A stretch of 64,000 bases of DNA from Pseudomonas entomophila L48 (GTDB taxonomy: Bacteria > Pseudomonadota > Gammaproteobacteria > Pseudomonadales > Pseudomonadaceae): NCBI RefSeq assembly GCF_000026105.1, contig NC_008027.1, forward strand, positions 5,414,501 through 5,478,500. The letters run 5' to 3'. Numbering within the stretch: the first letter of the stretch is position 1; every line of letters begins with the position of its first letter. A program made the position numbers and the translations under genes. Positions 1-9,380 of this stretch are shown here, one piece after another. Below the pieces are notes generated by a model. The model ran no database searches and was not told the DNA's origin. It worked only from the letters and a program-made list of their open reading frames with translations.

Positions 1-253
1 CGGCGACGAAGGTGCCGACGCCCTGCATGCGCACCAGCAGGCCCTCGGCGGTCAGCTCGCGCAGTGCGCGGTTGATGGTCATGCGGCTGAAACCCAGCTC
101 GTTGACCAGCTCGCTCTCGGAAGGCACCCGATGATGAGGCGGCCAGCTGCCGCTCTCGATCTGCTGGATGATCATCTGTTTCACCCGGGCGTAGAGCGGC
201 GCCGGCCCTTCGCCCATCTGGGCAACCAGCGCGGAGACAGGAAGTGTCGGCAC
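1..253 (-). CDS. hutC: HutC, GntR-family repressor of histidine utilisation (partial, runs off the left edge)
   Basis: Only the N-terminal 84 codons are present. They encode a GntR winged-helix DNA-binding domain, including the stretch SESELVNELGFSRMTINRAL and the wing GLLVRMQGVGTF. HutC represses hut genes and is released by urocanate. The start is taken as GTG at 253, because AAGGA lies about 8 bases upstream. A later ATG (MGEGPAPLY) is possible. The gene is divergent from hutF, and the shared intergenic region carries a palindrome of the kind HutC binds, which supports the assignment. The ligand-binding UTRA domain would lie outside the window. Confidence 0.88.
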   Translation of the reverse strand, partial: MPTLPVSALVAQMGEGPAPLYARVKQMIIQQIESGSWPPHHRVPSESELVNELGFSRMTINRALRELTAEGLLVRMQGVGTFVA

Positions 254-320
254 GGCGTTGAGTCCTTGTACGGTTGGAGTGAACGGTAGCTTGCCGGAGT
301 TTACCCGGCAGGCAAACGGC

Positions 321-336
321 TGTATATGTATATACA
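321..336. promoter_or_regulatory. Putative HutC operator in the hutC-hutF intergenic region
   Basis: The sequence TGTATATGTATATACA contains the perfect 10-bp palindrome TGTATATACA (327-336) and a second TGTATA half-site immediately to its left. This alternating TGTATA pattern is typical of HutC sites in pseudomonads (family knowledge). It sits 27 bases before the hutF start and 68 bases before the hutC start, so one site could control both genes. Confidence 0.65.
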
Positions 337-362
337 AGTTGAACAATAACAGGATTTCACCG

Positions 363-1727
363 ATGCCAGCCTATTTCGCCGAACGCGCCCTGCTCCCCAC
401 GGGCTGGGCCCGCAATGTCCGCCTGGAGGTCGCCGCCGATGGCCGGCTGGCCGCGATCATGGCCGATGCCGACGCCGAGGGCGCCGAGCGCCTGGCCGGC
501 CCGTTGCTGCCGGGCATGCCCAACCTGCACTCGCACGCGTTCCAACGGGCCATGGCGGGGCTGGCGGAAGTGGCCGGCAACCCCAACGACAGTTTCTGGA
601 CCTGGCGCGACCTCATGTATCGCCTGGTCGGGCGCATCACCCCGGAGCAGTTGCAGGTCATCGCCCGCCAGCTCTATATCGAGATGCTCAAGGCCGGCTA
701 CACCTCGGTGGCGGAATTCCACTACGTACACCATGACCAGGCCGGCCAGCGCTACGCCGACCCGGCCGAGCTGTCACGGCGCATCAGCGCCGCCGCGGCG
801 GCCAGCGGCATCGGCCTGACCTTGCTGCCGGTGCTTTACAGCCATTCGGGCTTTGGCGGGCAGGCGCCCAATGAGGGGCAGCGCCGCTTCATCAACTCGA
901 CCGAACAGTACCTGCAACTGCAGCACCAGCTTGCCCCGCTGCTGGCGCAACAGCCGGCGCAGCAACTGGGTTTGTGCTTCCACTCCTTGCGCGCCGTCAC
1001 CCCAGGGCAGATCGCCGATGTGCTGGGTGCCAGCGACAAGGCTTGCCCGATCCATATCCACATCGCCGAGCAGCAGAAGGAAGTCGACGACTGCCTGGCC
1101 TGGAGCGGCCTTCGCCCACTGCAATGGCTGTACGAGCATGTCGAGGTGGATGAGCGCTGGTGCCTGGTGCATGCCACCCATGCCGAAGCCGACGAAGTCG
1201 CCGCCATGGCCCGCAGTGGTGCGGTGGCCGGGCTGTGCCTGACCACCGAGGCCAACCTCGGCGATGGCATCTTCCCGGCCGTGGATTTCCTGGCCCAGAA
1301 CGGGCGGATGGGGATCGGCTCGGACAGCCACGTGTCGCTGAGCGTGGTCGAGGAACTGCGCTGGTTGGAATACGGCCAGCGCCTGCGCGACCAACGGCGC
1401 AACCGGCTGTATCGCGCGGACCAGCCGATGGTCGGGCGGACCTTGTACGACGCCGCGCTGGTGGGCGGCGCGCAGGCGCTGGGGCAGCCGATCGGTGAAC
1501 TGGCGGTGGGCAAGCGAGCGGACTGGCTGGTGCTGGATGGGCAAGACCCGTACCTGGCGGTGGCCGATGGCGATGCCATCCTCAATCGCTGGCTGTTCGC
1601 CGGTGGCGACCGTCAGGTGCGCGATGTGATGGTCAACGGCCAGTGGGTGGTGCGCCAGGGGCGGCATGAGCAGGAAGAGGCGAGCGCGGTGGCGTTTGTC
1701 GAGGTACTGCGTCAGTTGCTGGCCTGA
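363..1727 (+). CDS. hutF: Formimidoylglutamate deiminase
   Basis: HutF hydrolyses N-formimidoyl-L-glutamate to N-formyl-L-glutamate and ammonia, in the five-step histidine degradation route used by pseudomonads. The 454-residue protein is an amidohydrolase-superfamily TIM barrel. Metal and catalytic motifs are visible: NLHSHAF near residues 54-60, HIHIAEQQ in the middle, CLVHATHA, and GSDSHVS towards the C-terminus. The ATG at 363 is chosen because AGGA lies 8 bases upstream and because it gives the usual family length. An upstream in-frame extension would cross the operator. The gene is divergent from hutC; the rest of the hut cluster must lie beyond the left edge. Confidence 0.95.
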   Translation: MPAYFAERALLPTGWARNVRLEVAADGRLAAIMADADAEGAERLAGPLLPGMPNLHSHAFQRAMAGLAEVAGNPNDSFWTWRDLMYRLVGRITPEQLQVIARQLYIEMLKAGYTSVAEFHYVHHDQAGQRYADPAELSRRISAAAAASGIGLTLLPVLYSHSGFGGQAPNEGQRRFINSTEQYLQLQHQLAPLLAQQPAQQLGLCFHSLRAVTPGQIADVLGASDKACPIHIHIAEQQKEVDDCLAWSGLRPLQWLYEHVEVDERWCLVHATHAEADEVAAMARSGAVAGLCLTTEANLGDGIFPAVDFLAQNGRMGIGSDSHVSLSVVEELRWLEYGQRLRDQRRNRLYRADQPMVGRTLYDAALVGGAQALGQPIGELAVGKRADWLVLDGQDPYLAVADGDAILNRWLFAGGDRQVRDVMVNGQWVVRQGRHEQEEASAVAFVEVLRQLLA

Positions 1728-1739
1728 AGCGCCGGCGCT

Positions 1740-1855
1740 GTGGGAGCGGCCTTGTGTCGCGAAAGGGCCGCAAAGCGGCCCCAGCAACATCTGCATCGAC
1801 ATCGACATCCCGGGGGCGCTGTGCGCCCCTTTCGCGACACAAGGCCGTTCCCACA
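1740..1855. repeat. Paired inverted REP elements (TGTGGGAGCGGCCTTGTG type)
   Basis: Two copies of a REP with core GTGGGAGCGGCCTTGTGTCGCGAAAGG face each other, one forward at 1740 and one reverse ending at 1855, separated by about 40 bases. Each has its own short GGCCGC/GCGGCC-like stem. It lies just after the hutF stop and before the convergent lipocalin gene, a usual REP location. Confidence 0.8.
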
Positions 1856-1888
1856 GGGGGCGTGGCTATCTCTAAATATTGAGCCGTC

Positions 1889-2461
1889 TCAATGCCGGGC
1901 GACGATATCCTTGTCCGGCGTGCGCCAGATCAACCGGCTGGTGTCGAAGCCCTGCTGCCGCGCCCTGGCAAGCAGGTTCTCCCGCTCCCAGGCCGGCAGC
2001 GAAGGCGTGCGCGAAAGTATCCACAGGTACTTGCGGTCCGGGCTGCCGACGATCGCCGTGCGATAGCGATCATCCACGTAGAGGATCCAGTAGGCGCCCT
2101 TGGCCACGCCAGGCACCAGCCGGGTGAACCAGTTATCGAACTCCACCCACAGCTTGTCGGTGTGCCCCGGCTGCTGCGGCGTAGCATGCCCTTCTGCGCG
2201 CAGCCACTCATCGCCCATCGTGCGGCAACGGTTGAGCACGCCCACGCTGCCGTCCGGCTTGAGGTTGTAGTGGGCCTCGGACTGGGCGCAGCCGTCCTGG
2301 TACTTCATCGGCAGGCGCGCCAGCTCGAACCATTTGCCCTGGTAACGCTTCAGATCGACCGCACCTGCGGTCTTCGGTGCCAGCGGGTCGGTGGCCGAGG
2401 TGGCGCAGCCACCGAGCAGCATCACCAGGCAAACCCCCAACAGCAGGTGCAGGCGCCTCAT
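1889..2461 (-). CDS. blc: Outer-membrane lipocalin lipoprotein (Blc family)
   Basis: This 190-residue protein starts with a lipoprotein signal peptide ending in the lipobox LGGC (Cys19). Residue +2 is Ala, so sorting to the outer membrane is expected. The mature part shows lipocalin signatures: RYQGKWFELARLP, the central YWILYVDDRYRTAIVGSPDRKYLWILSR strand pair and ERENLLARARQQGFD. Bacterial lipocalins bind fatty acids or lysophospholipids in the envelope. Its ATG overlaps the stop of the upstream small lipoprotein gene by 4 bases (ATGA), so the two are translationally coupled. Confidence 0.9.
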   Translation of the reverse strand: MRRLHLLLGVCLVMLLGGCATSATDPLAPKTAGAVDLKRYQGKWFELARLPMKYQDGCAQSEAHYNLKPDGSVGVLNRCRTMGDEWLRAEGHATPQQPGHTDKLWVEFDNWFTRLVPGVAKGAYWILYVDDRYRTAIVGSPDRKYLWILSRTPSLPAWERENLLARARQQGFDTSRLIWRTPDKDIVARH

Positions 2462-2712
2462 TTGAGCCCCTGACCGGAATACATCAGGACCTTGTCGGCA
2501 GCGTACTGCACGCTGATGAAGCTCTTCTCGTCACCCCAGGTGCAACTGCTCATGCCCAGCGCGCCGGAACACTCTTTCGGTGTGCCGAGCAGCTGCTCGA
2601 CCTCAGCCTTGTTCATGCCGGCCTTGAGCTTGGAATAGTTTTCCTGGTTGATCTTGCTGCAAGCGGTCAGGACGACGCACAAGGACAACAGGGCGAGGGA
2701 ACGCAACGACAT
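2458..2712 (-). CDS. Small outer-membrane lipoprotein, BamE/SmpA-like fold
   Basis: The 84-residue protein has a signal peptide with lipobox LTAC (Cys18) followed by Ser, so outer-membrane sorting is expected. The mature part contains YSKLKAGMNKAEVEQLLGTP, the typical first helices of the SmpA/OmlA (BamE-like) fold, and then SCTWGDEKSFISVQYAADKV. Function is unknown. It is much shorter than true BamE and is coupled to the lipocalin, so a shared envelope role is inferred only from context. The 224-base gap to the divergent chemoreceptor presumably holds both promoters. Confidence 0.8.
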   Translation of the reverse strand: MSLRSLALLSLCVVLTACSKINQENYSKLKAGMNKAEVEQLLGTPKECSGALGMSSCTWGDEKSFISVQYAADKVLMYSGQGLK

Positions 2713-2936
2713 GAAGGGACACTCCTGGAGATAGGTACACAGGTACGAGGGCCTGCAGGGAGCTTAGAAGGGAAAATGGCTGCTCGGTTCCCTGCCCGTC
2801 GAGGTTTCGTTGTGCGCCGTTGGTCGCCTGGTGCGCAAACGATTAATGTTTTATCCCGGCGTACCGACACAGAGCCGTGGTGTGGCCTTTTGCCGCACCC
2901 GCCCCTCCTTCGTGCCCGTGCGCAGACTTCAATAAA

Positions 2937-4829
2937 ATGACCAAGAACCTCAAGTTCAGCCACAAGATCCTGCTGGCCGCCGCCCTGGTGGTCGCTGTTG
3001 CCTTCACCTGCTTCGTCCTGTTCAACGACTACCGACAGCGCCAGTCGCTACGCAGCGACACCGAGTCGACGTTGCAGTCACTGGGCAACCTCACCGCCGG
3101 CAACATCCGCACCTGGCTCGACAGCCGTATCCAGCTGGTGAACTCGGTGGCCCAGCAGGTTGCCGTCGACGGCCCGGGCAAGAGCAGCCTCGACCGCATC
3201 CTGGCGCTGCCGGTGTATGGCAGCAACTTCATCCTCACCTACTTCGGCGGCCAGGACGGCAGCATGCAGTCGGTGCCGGTGGGCAACCGTGCCGCCGACT
3301 ACGATCCGCGCGTGCGCGGCTGGTACAAGGCGGCCAGCGCGGCGGGCCAGACCATCGTCACCGAGCCGTACATCTCGGTCTCGGCGGGCAAGCTGGTGAT
3401 CACCCTCGCCACCCCGGTGCAGCAAGGCGGGCGCATGATCGGCGTCAGCGGCGTCGATACCGACCTGCAGACCATCAGCAACCTGATCAACACCCTGGAC
3501 TTCGGCGGCCGCGGGCATGCCTTCATCGTCAACGGCGAAGGCAAGGTGCTCATCCACCCCAAAGCCGAACTGGCGCTCAAGGCACTGGCCGATGTCTACC
3601 CTGGCAGCGACCTGCGCATTGGCAGCGGCCTGAAAGAGGTCGAGGTCGACGGCCGCAAGCAATTCATCAGCTTCACCCATGTCGACGGTGTGCCGTCGGC
3701 TGACTGGTACGTGGCACTGGTGCTCGACCAGGACGCGGCCTTCGCCATGCTCGGCGAGCTGCGCACCTCGGCGGTGGTGGCGACGCTGATCGCGGTGGTG
3801 GTGATCATCGCCCTGCTGGGCCTGCTGATCCGCGTGCTGATGGAACCGCTGCACATCATGGGCCGTGCCATGCGCGACATCGCCGAGGGCGAAGGCGACC
3901 TGACCCGACGCCTGAACATCCATGCCCAGGACGAGTTCGGCAGCCTGGCGCAGTCGTTCAACCGTTTCGTCGAGCGAATCCACGAATCGATCCGTGAAGT
4001 GGCCTCGGCCACCGGCCAGGTGAATGCAGTGGCCGGCCAGGTGGTCAACGCCTCCAACGCCTCGATCCACAACGCCGACCAGCAATCGAGCCGCACCAGC
4101 AGCGTGGCCGCGGCGATCAACCAGCTGGGCGCCGCCGCCCAGGAAATCGCCCAGAACGCCGCCCTCGCCTCGCAGCACTCCAGCGCCGCCCGTGGCCTGG
4201 CCGAGGAAGGCCAGCAGGTGGTCGGCGAGACCATCGACGTGATGAACCAGCTGTCGGCGCGCATCAGCGATGCCAGCGGGAATATCGAGACCCTGAACAA
4301 CCACACCGCGAACATCGGCCAGATTCTCGATGTGATCAGCGGCATCTCGCAGCAGACCAACCTGCTGGCGCTCAACGCCGCGATCGAGGCCGCCCGCGCC
4401 GGTGAGGCCGGCCGTGGCTTCGCCGTGGTGGCGGATGAGGTGCGCAACCTGGCCCACCGCACCCAGGATTCGGCGCAGCAGGTACAGCGCCTGATCGAGG
4501 AGCTGCAGGCCGGCGCCCAGGTGGCGGTCAGCACCATGAACCAGAGCCAGGCGCACAGCGACCGCAGCGTGGGCATCGCCAACCAGGCCGGCGAGCGCCT
4601 GGGCAGCGTCACCCAGCGCATCGGCGAGATCGACGGCATGAACCAGTCGGTGGCCACCGCCACCGAAGAGCAGACAGCCGTGGTCGAGTCGATCAATGTC
4701 GACATCAACGAGATCAATACGTTGAACCAGGAAGGGGTGCACAACCTGCAGAGCACCTTGCGTGCCTGCACCGACCTGGAACATCAGGTCGAGCGGTTGA
4801 AGCATCTGGTGGGCAGCTTCAGGATCTGA
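2937..4829 (+). CDS. Methyl-accepting chemotaxis protein with a dCache_1 sensor
   Basis: This 630-residue transducer has TM1 at about residues 11-32, a large periplasmic double-Cache domain (about 33-270), TM2 at about 273-297, HAMP, and a signalling domain with the canonical hairpin tip ...[17 protein letters not shown]. In the ligand pocket, R127, W129, Y130 and D174 match the amino-acid motif of PctA-type receptors. However, the conserved Asp after PY (PYxD) is Ser147, so an ordinary L-amino-acid ligand is doubtful. Start: the ATG at 2937 gives the normal TM1 position but has no good ribosome site. A GTG at 2877 would add 20 non-conserved residues. Confidence 0.92.
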   Translation: MTKNLKFSHKILLAAALVVAVAFTCFVLFNDYRQRQSLRSDTESTLQSLGNLTAGNIRTWLDSRIQLVNSVAQQVAVDGPGKSSLDRILALPVYGSNFILTYFGGQDGSMQSVPVGNRAADYDPRVRGWYKAASAAGQTIVTEPYISVSAGKLVITLATPVQQGGRMIGVSGVDTDLQTISNLINTLDFGGRGHAFIVNGEGKVLIHPKAELALKALADVYPGSDLRIGSGLKEVEVDGRKQFISFTHVDGVPSADWYVALVLDQDAAFAMLGELRTSAVVATLIAVVVIIALLGLLIRVLMEPLHIMGRAMRDIAEGEGDLTRRLNIHAQDEFGSLAQSFNRFVERIHESIREVASATGQVNAVAGQVVNASNASIHNADQQSSRTSSVAAAINQLGAAAQEIAQNAALASQHSSAARGLAEEGQQVVGETIDVMNQLSARISDASGNIETLNNHTANIGQILDVISGISQQTNLLALNAAIEAARAGEAGRGFAVVADEVRNLAHRTQDSAQQVQRLIEELQAGAQVAVSTMNQSQAHSDRSVGIANQAGERLGSVTQRIGEIDGMNQSVATATEEQTAVVESINVDINEINTLNQEGVHNLQSTLRACTDLEHQVERLKHLVGSFRI

Positions 4830-4837
4830 TTTGAAAG

Positions 4838-4945
4838 CCCCGGGGGCCGCTCTGCGGTCCTTTCGCGACACAAGGCCGCTCCCACAGGGGAATGCTTATC
4901 TCTGTGGGAGCGGCCTTGTGTCGCGAAAGGCCTGCGCAGCAGGCC
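4838..4945. repeat. Paired inverted REP elements
   Basis: Same REP type as at 1740 but in the opposite arrangement: reverse copy first (…TTTCGCGACACAAGGCCGCTCCCACAG), 15-20 bases of spacer, then the forward copy. It fills the space between the convergent chemoreceptor and DUF924 genes. Confidence 0.8.
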
Positions 4946-4952
4946 CGGCTAT

Positions 4953-5549
4953 TCAGAACCTGGACCCAGGCTCCAGCAAGAAGTCCATCTCCTCACTGGT
5001 ACTCGGCCGCCCCAGCACCAGGTTGCGGTGCGGGAAGCGCCCGAACCGGGCAATCACCCGCTGGTGCTGTTCGGCATAGTCGAGGAAGCCTTCGAACAAC
5101 CGGCGGTTGGCCTCGGGTTGCTCAGCCAGCAGCGCCTGATAGCGCTCGACGCACAGGTTCTGCCAGTCCAGCACCTCGGCATGCTCCAGCACCAGCAACA
5201 CGAACACCCGCTGGATGGGGAGCAGCTGGTGGTCCCAACCCTTCTGCAGGCCTTGCATGGCCACCACCTGCGCCCGTCGGTCACCTTCGAAGGCGAGCGG
5301 CGTGTCGCGGTGGAGCATGCGCGGCAGCTGATCGAGCAGCAGGATCAGGCCCAGCCAGCCCTGCGGGCTCTGCTGCCACTCATCGAGGCCACCCGCCAGG
5401 GCCTGCGCGCACAAGTCGCCGAAGCGCTCGCGCGCCTCGTCGTCGTGGTGCTTGCCGAACCACAGCGTGCTCTTCTCGTCAGCCACGGCCTGGGGACTGG
5501 CGCCCCAACCGAACCACCATTCCAGCAACGGCTGCCAAGGTGCGAGCAT
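4953..5549 (-). CDS. DUF924 family protein
   Basis: The 198-residue protein matches the DUF924 family (all-helical, TPR-like): WWFG near the start, KSTLWFGKHHDDEARERF, LGLILLLDQLPRMLHRDTPLAF and GRFPHRNLVLGRPSTSEEMDFL at the end. Biochemical function is not established. It starts 3 bases after fbp ends, and its ribosome site (GGAG) lies inside the last fbp codons, so it is co-translated with fructose-bisphosphatase. No membrane segment or signal peptide is seen. Confidence 0.88.
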   Translation of the reverse strand: MLAPWQPLLEWWFGWGASPQAVADEKSTLWFGKHHDDEARERFGDLCAQALAGGLDEWQQSPQGWLGLILLLDQLPRMLHRDTPLAFEGDRRAQVVAMQGLQKGWDHQLLPIQRVFVLLVLEHAEVLDWQNLCVERYQALLAEQPEANRRLFEGFLDYAEQHQRVIARFGRFPHRNLVLGRPSTSEEMDFLLEPGSRF

Positions 5550-5552
5550 GAC

Positions 5553-6563
5553 TTACTCCTTGTGGTAGGCGGTGACGCGCTCGACCTCTTCCTTCGAGCC
5601 GAGGATGACCGACACGCGCTGGTGCAGGCTCTCCGGCTTGATGTCGAGGATGCGATCGTAACCGTTGGTGGAGGCGCCGCCAGCCTGCTCGATGATGAAG
5701 GACATCGGGTTGGCCTCGTACATCAGGCGCAGCTTGCCCGGCTTGCTCGGTTCACGGGCGTCGCGCGGGTACATGAACAGGCCGCCACGGGTCAGGATGC
5801 GGTGCACGTCCGCCACCATCGAGGCGATCCAGCGCATGTTGTAGTTCTTCTTCAGCGGACCGGTCTCACCCGCCAGCAGCTCGCCCACGTAGCGCTGTAC
5901 CGGAGCTTCCCAATGACGCTGGTTGGACATGTTGATGGCGAATTCGGCGGTGGTTTCCGGTACGCGGATGTTTTCGTGGGTGAGCACGAAGCTGCCCAGT
6001 TCACGGTCCAGGGTGAAGCCCTTGACGCCGTTGCCCAGGGTCAGGATCAGCATGGTCTGCGGGCCGTAGATGGCGTAGCCGGCGGCGACCTGCTCGGTGC
6101 CTGGCTGCAGGAAGGCTGCTTCGTTGAGGCTTTCGTTCTGGCTCAGGTACTGGTTAGGGCAACGCAGTACCGAGAAGATGGTACCGACCGAGACGTTGAC
6201 GTCGATGTTCGACGAACCGTCCAGCGGGTCGAAGACCAGCAGGTACGCGCCTTTGGGGTACTTGCCGGGGATCTGGTAGGCGTTGTCCATCTCTTCGGAC
6301 GCCATGCCGGCCAGGTGGCCGCCCCACTCGTTGGCTTCGAGCAGGATGTCGTTGGAGATCACGTCGAGCTTCTTCTGCACTTCGCCCTGCACGTTTTCGG
6401 TGCCCATGCTGCCCAGCACGCCGCCCAGGGCGCCCTTGGACACGTGGTGGCTGATCTCCTTGCACGCACGCGCCACCACTTCGATCAGGAAGCGCAGATC
6501 GGCAGGGGTATTGTTGCTGCGGGTCTGCTCAATCAGATAGCGACTCAGGGTAACGCGGGACAT
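5553..6563 (-). CDS. fbp: Fructose-1,6-bisphosphatase, class 1
   Basis: Fbp dephosphorylates fructose-1,6-bisphosphate in gluconeogenesis, which is essential on organic acids. The 336-residue length is normal for class I. The metal-binding signature [20 protein letters not shown] is intact, as are GAYLLV before it and the substrate-site region [19 protein letters not shown] lies 7 bases before the ATG. It heads a two-gene unit with the DUF924 gene and lies downstream of glgP on the same strand, linking sugar-phosphate and glycogen metabolism. Confidence 0.96.
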   Translation of the reverse strand: MSRVTLSRYLIEQTRSNNTPADLRFLIEVVARACKEISHHVSKGALGGVLGSMGTENVQGEVQKKLDVISNDILLEANEWGGHLAGMASEEMDNAYQIPGKYPKGAYLLVFDPLDGSSNIDVNVSVGTIFSVLRCPNQYLSQNESLNEAAFLQPGTEQVAAGYAIYGPQTMLILTLGNGVKGFTLDRELGSFVLTHENIRVPETTAEFAINMSNQRHWEAPVQRYVGELLAGETGPLKKNYNMRWIASMVADVHRILTRGGLFMYPRDAREPSKPGKLRLMYEANPMSFIIEQAGGASTNGYDRILDIKPESLHQRVSVILGSKEEVERVTAYHKE

Positions 6564-6717
6564 GTATGGCTCCGAAATGGAAAGGGGGAGAAAAACCCCC
6601 GCAGTTTACAGGGAGAGTGCAGCGCTAGCGAGCAAAGAGACTCGTCGGGCGGGGTTGAGTTCAGCCAGAGGCCGGTCAGTGGTCGGCTTGGGCCTTGTGT
6701 AGTGGCGGTTCGCCGGC

Positions 6718-9183
6718 TCAATCCAACGCCTTCCAGATCTCGGTCGCATACTCGCGAATGGTCCGGTCCGACGAGAACCAGCCCATCCGCGCCGTATTCA
6801 GCACCGCCATGCGCCACCAGTCCTGTGGCGCATGCCACAACTCCTCGACCCGGCGCTGGGCATCCCAGTAGGCGTCGAAGTCGGCGCACACCAGGAAGCG
6901 GTCATAGGCGATCAGCCCGTCGATCAAACCGGCATAGCGCGCCGGATCGTCCGGCGAGAACACCCCGCTGCGGATCGCCTGCAGCACATCCCCCAGCCGG
7001 CGCGAGGCGGCGATCGCCGCGGCGGCGCCGAAATCGCCGCTGCGCTTGCGTGCCTCCACCTGCTGGGCGGTCAGGCCGAAGATGAACATGTTCTCCGCGC
7101 CCACCTGCTCGCACATCTCAACGTTGGCGCCATCGAGGGTGCCGATGGTCAGCGCGCCATTAAGGCCGAACTTCATGTTGCTGGTGCCGGACGCCTCGTA
7201 GCCGGCGGTGGAAATCTGCTCGGACAGGTCCGCCGCCGGGATGATGCTTTCGGCCAGGCTGACGTTGTAGTTGGGCAGGAACACCACCTTGAGCAAGCCG
7301 CGCACGGTCGGGTCGTTGTTGACCACCCGGGCGATGTCGTTGGCCAGCTTGATGATCAGCTTGGCCTGGTGATAACTGGCCGCGGCCTTGCCGGCAAAGA
7401 TTTTCACCCGCGGCACCCAGTCGATGCCGGGGTCGTTGCGGATGGCCTGGTACAGCGCCACGGTGTGCAGCAGGTTGAGCAACTGGCGCTTGTACTCGTG
7501 GATTCGCTTGACCTGCACGTCGAACAACGCCTCGGGGTTGACCGTCACCCCAAGACGATCCTGGATGATGCTGGCCAGCGCGCGCTTGCTGTGCAGGCGC
7601 TGGGCGGCGAACTGCGTGCGGAAGGTGGCCTTGTCGGCGAACGGCACCAGCGCCTTGAGCCTGCCTTCCGGGTCGTCCAGCACCTGCGGGCCCAGCGCTT
7701 CGATCAGCATGGCGGTAAGCGGCGGGTTGGCCTGGTACAGCCAACGGCGGAAGGTGATGCCGTTGGTCTTGTTGTTGATCCGCTGCGGGTAGAGCTTGTG
7801 CAGTTCGGCGAACACCGTGCTCTTCATCAGCTTGCTGTGCAGCGCCGACACACCGTTGACGCTGTGCGAACCCAGGAAGGCCAGGTTGCCCATGCGCACC
7901 CGCCGGCCATTGTCCTCCTCGATCAGCGACACCGCGCGCAGCACGTCGAAGTCGTGCAGGCCTTTGGCCCGCAGCGAATCGATGTGATAAGCGTTGATCA
8001 GGTAGATGATCTGCATGTGCCGCGGCAGCATGCGCTCCATCAACGCCACCGGCCAGGTTTCCAGGGCCTCGGGCAGCAGAGTGTGGTTGGTGTAGGCCAG
8101 GGTGCCGACAGTCAGCTCCCAGGCCTTGTCCCAGGGAATCTCATGCTGGTCGACCAGCAGCCGCATCAGCTCTGCAACGGCGATCGACGGGTGCGTGTCA
8201 TTGAGCTGGATCGCGGCGGCATCCGGCAGGCTCAGCAGGGTTTCGTGCATGTTCAGGTGACGGCGCAGCAGATCCTGCAACGAGGCAGAGACGAAGAAAT
8301 ACTCCTGGCGCAGGCGCAGTTCCTGACCGGCCTCGGTACTGTCGGCCGGATACAGCACCCGCGAGATGCTTTCGGCCCGGGCCACTTCAGCCACCGCCCC
8401 CAGGTGATCGCCGGCGTTGAATCGCTCCAGGTGCAGCTCTTCCAGGGCCCGCGCACGCCACAGGCGCAGGGTGTTGACGCTGGCCCCACGCCAGCCGACC
8501 ACCGGCGTGTCGTAGGCCACCGCCCGCACCGTCTCGCCTGGCCACCAGACCTGGCGTTGCTGGCCGCCCGCCTCAGTCACGGTCTCGACACTGCCACCAA
8601 AGCTGATCGGGTAGATCACCTCGGCCCGCTCGAACTCCCAGGGGTTGCCGAAATCCAGCCAGTTCTCGGTCTGCTCCTGCTGCCAGCCATCGACCACCGC
8701 CTGGCGGAACAGGCCGTGCTCGTAGCGGATCCCATAGCCGTGGGCAGCGATGCCCAGGGTCGACATGCTCTCCATGAAGCACGCCGCCAACCGACCCAGG
8801 CCGCCGTTGCCCAGCGCCGCGTCGGGCTCGAGCAGGCGGATGCGCTCAAGGTCCACGTCCAGCCCTTGCAGGGCCTCGCGGGCAATCTCCAGGTAGCCGA
8901 GGTTGCTCAGGCTGTCGTACAGCAAGCGGCCAATGAGAAATTCGAGGGAGAGGTAGTAGACGCGCTTCTGGCTGCGTCGGTAGGCCCGCCGGGTGTGGTC
9001 CATCCAGTGATCGACCATGTGATCGCGGGCCGCCAGGGCGATGGCTTCGAACCAGTCGTGGTCGAAGGCGTGCTCCGGGTCCTTGCCGACCGCGTAGGTC
9101 AGCTTGGCCAGCACGGCGGCGCGAAAGGCCGCCACCTCTGCACTATGGTCCTTTTCGTCACGGGCTTCGGTTTCCTGGGACAT
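6718..9183 (-). CDS. glgP: Glycogen/maltodextrin phosphorylase
   Basis: This PLP-dependent phosphorylase releases glucose-1-phosphate from alpha-1,4-glucans. The 821-residue protein has the glycogen phosphorylase architecture: YYLSLEFLIGRLL and NGGLGRLAACFMESM in the N-terminal half, and the PLP-lysine segment YEASGTSNMKFGLNGAL in the C-terminal half. No N-terminal regulatory extension is apparent. GAGGA sits about 7 bases before the ATG. About 150 bases separate it from fbp, so co-transcription is possible but not shown. Confidence 0.95.
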   Translation of the reverse strand: MSQETEARDEKDHSAEVAAFRAAVLAKLTYAVGKDPEHAFDHDWFEAIALAARDHMVDHWMDHTRRAYRRSQKRVYYLSLEFLIGRLLYDSLSNLGYLEIAREALQGLDVDLERIRLLEPDAALGNGGLGRLAACFMESMSTLGIAAHGYGIRYEHGLFRQAVVDGWQQEQTENWLDFGNPWEFERAEVIYPISFGGSVETVTEAGGQQRQVWWPGETVRAVAYDTPVVGWRGASVNTLRLWRARALEELHLERFNAGDHLGAVAEVARAESISRVLYPADSTEAGQELRLRQEYFFVSASLQDLLRRHLNMHETLLSLPDAAAIQLNDTHPSIAVAELMRLLVDQHEIPWDKAWELTVGTLAYTNHTLLPEALETWPVALMERMLPRHMQIIYLINAYHIDSLRAKGLHDFDVLRAVSLIEEDNGRRVRMGNLAFLGSHSVNGVSALHSKLMKSTVFAELHKLYPQRINNKTNGITFRRWLYQANPPLTAMLIEALGPQVLDDPEGRLKALVPFADKATFRTQFAAQRLHSKRALASIIQDRLGVTVNPEALFDVQVKRIHEYKRQLLNLLHTVALYQAIRNDPGIDWVPRVKIFAGKAAASYHQAKLIIKLANDIARVVNNDPTVRGLLKVVFLPNYNVSLAESIIPAADLSEQISTAGYEASGTSNMKFGLNGALTIGTLDGANVEMCEQVGAENMFIFGLTAQQVEARKRSGDFGAAAAIAASRRLGDVLQAIRSGVFSPDDPARYAGLIDGLIAYDRFLVCADFDAYWDAQRRVEELWHAPQDWWRMAVLNTARMGWFSSDRTIREYATEIWKALD

Positions 9184-9301
9184 GGGGCATCCTCGGGCAA
9201 ATGGGCGAAAGCGCAGGGAGAGTGTTCAGCCTAGACGCTCTGACACGGAGCGACAGCGACGGTTCGCGGTTTTCATCGACCGCAGGCAAACCCGGCAAAA
9301 G

Positions 9302-9333
9302 GTTGTTCACAAATTGAACAACTCCGGTATGAT
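9302..9333 (+). promoter_or_regulatory. Putative promoter with an overlapping inverted repeat, upstream of the YkgJ gene
   Basis: A perfect 8-bp inverted repeat, GTTGTTCA/TGAACAAC with a 5-base loop, spans 9302-9322. A good -10 hexamer TATGAT follows at 9328-9333, 47 bases before the start codon at 9381. The repeat covers where the -35 would lie, so it may be an operator. It could also be a coincidental AT-rich promoter feature. Confidence 0.45.
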
Positions 9334-9380
9334 CGCGCGCCCCAAAACCGTGATTCCCTAGCAAGAATAAAACCGTAACC

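Noticed and set aside
3078..4871. Long open frames antisense to the chemoreceptor, glgP, acyl-CoA dehydrogenases, aceE, glnE, dipA and creC
   Set aside because: They are GC-rich shadow frames of well-supported genes, with His/Val/Gly/Arg-biased composition, no ribosome sites and no recognisable domains.
6586..6602. GGGGG-N7-CCCCC stem before fbp as a terminator of glgP
   Set aside because: The stem is only 5 bp, the T-rich part lies in the loop, and it is more than 110 bases past the stop.
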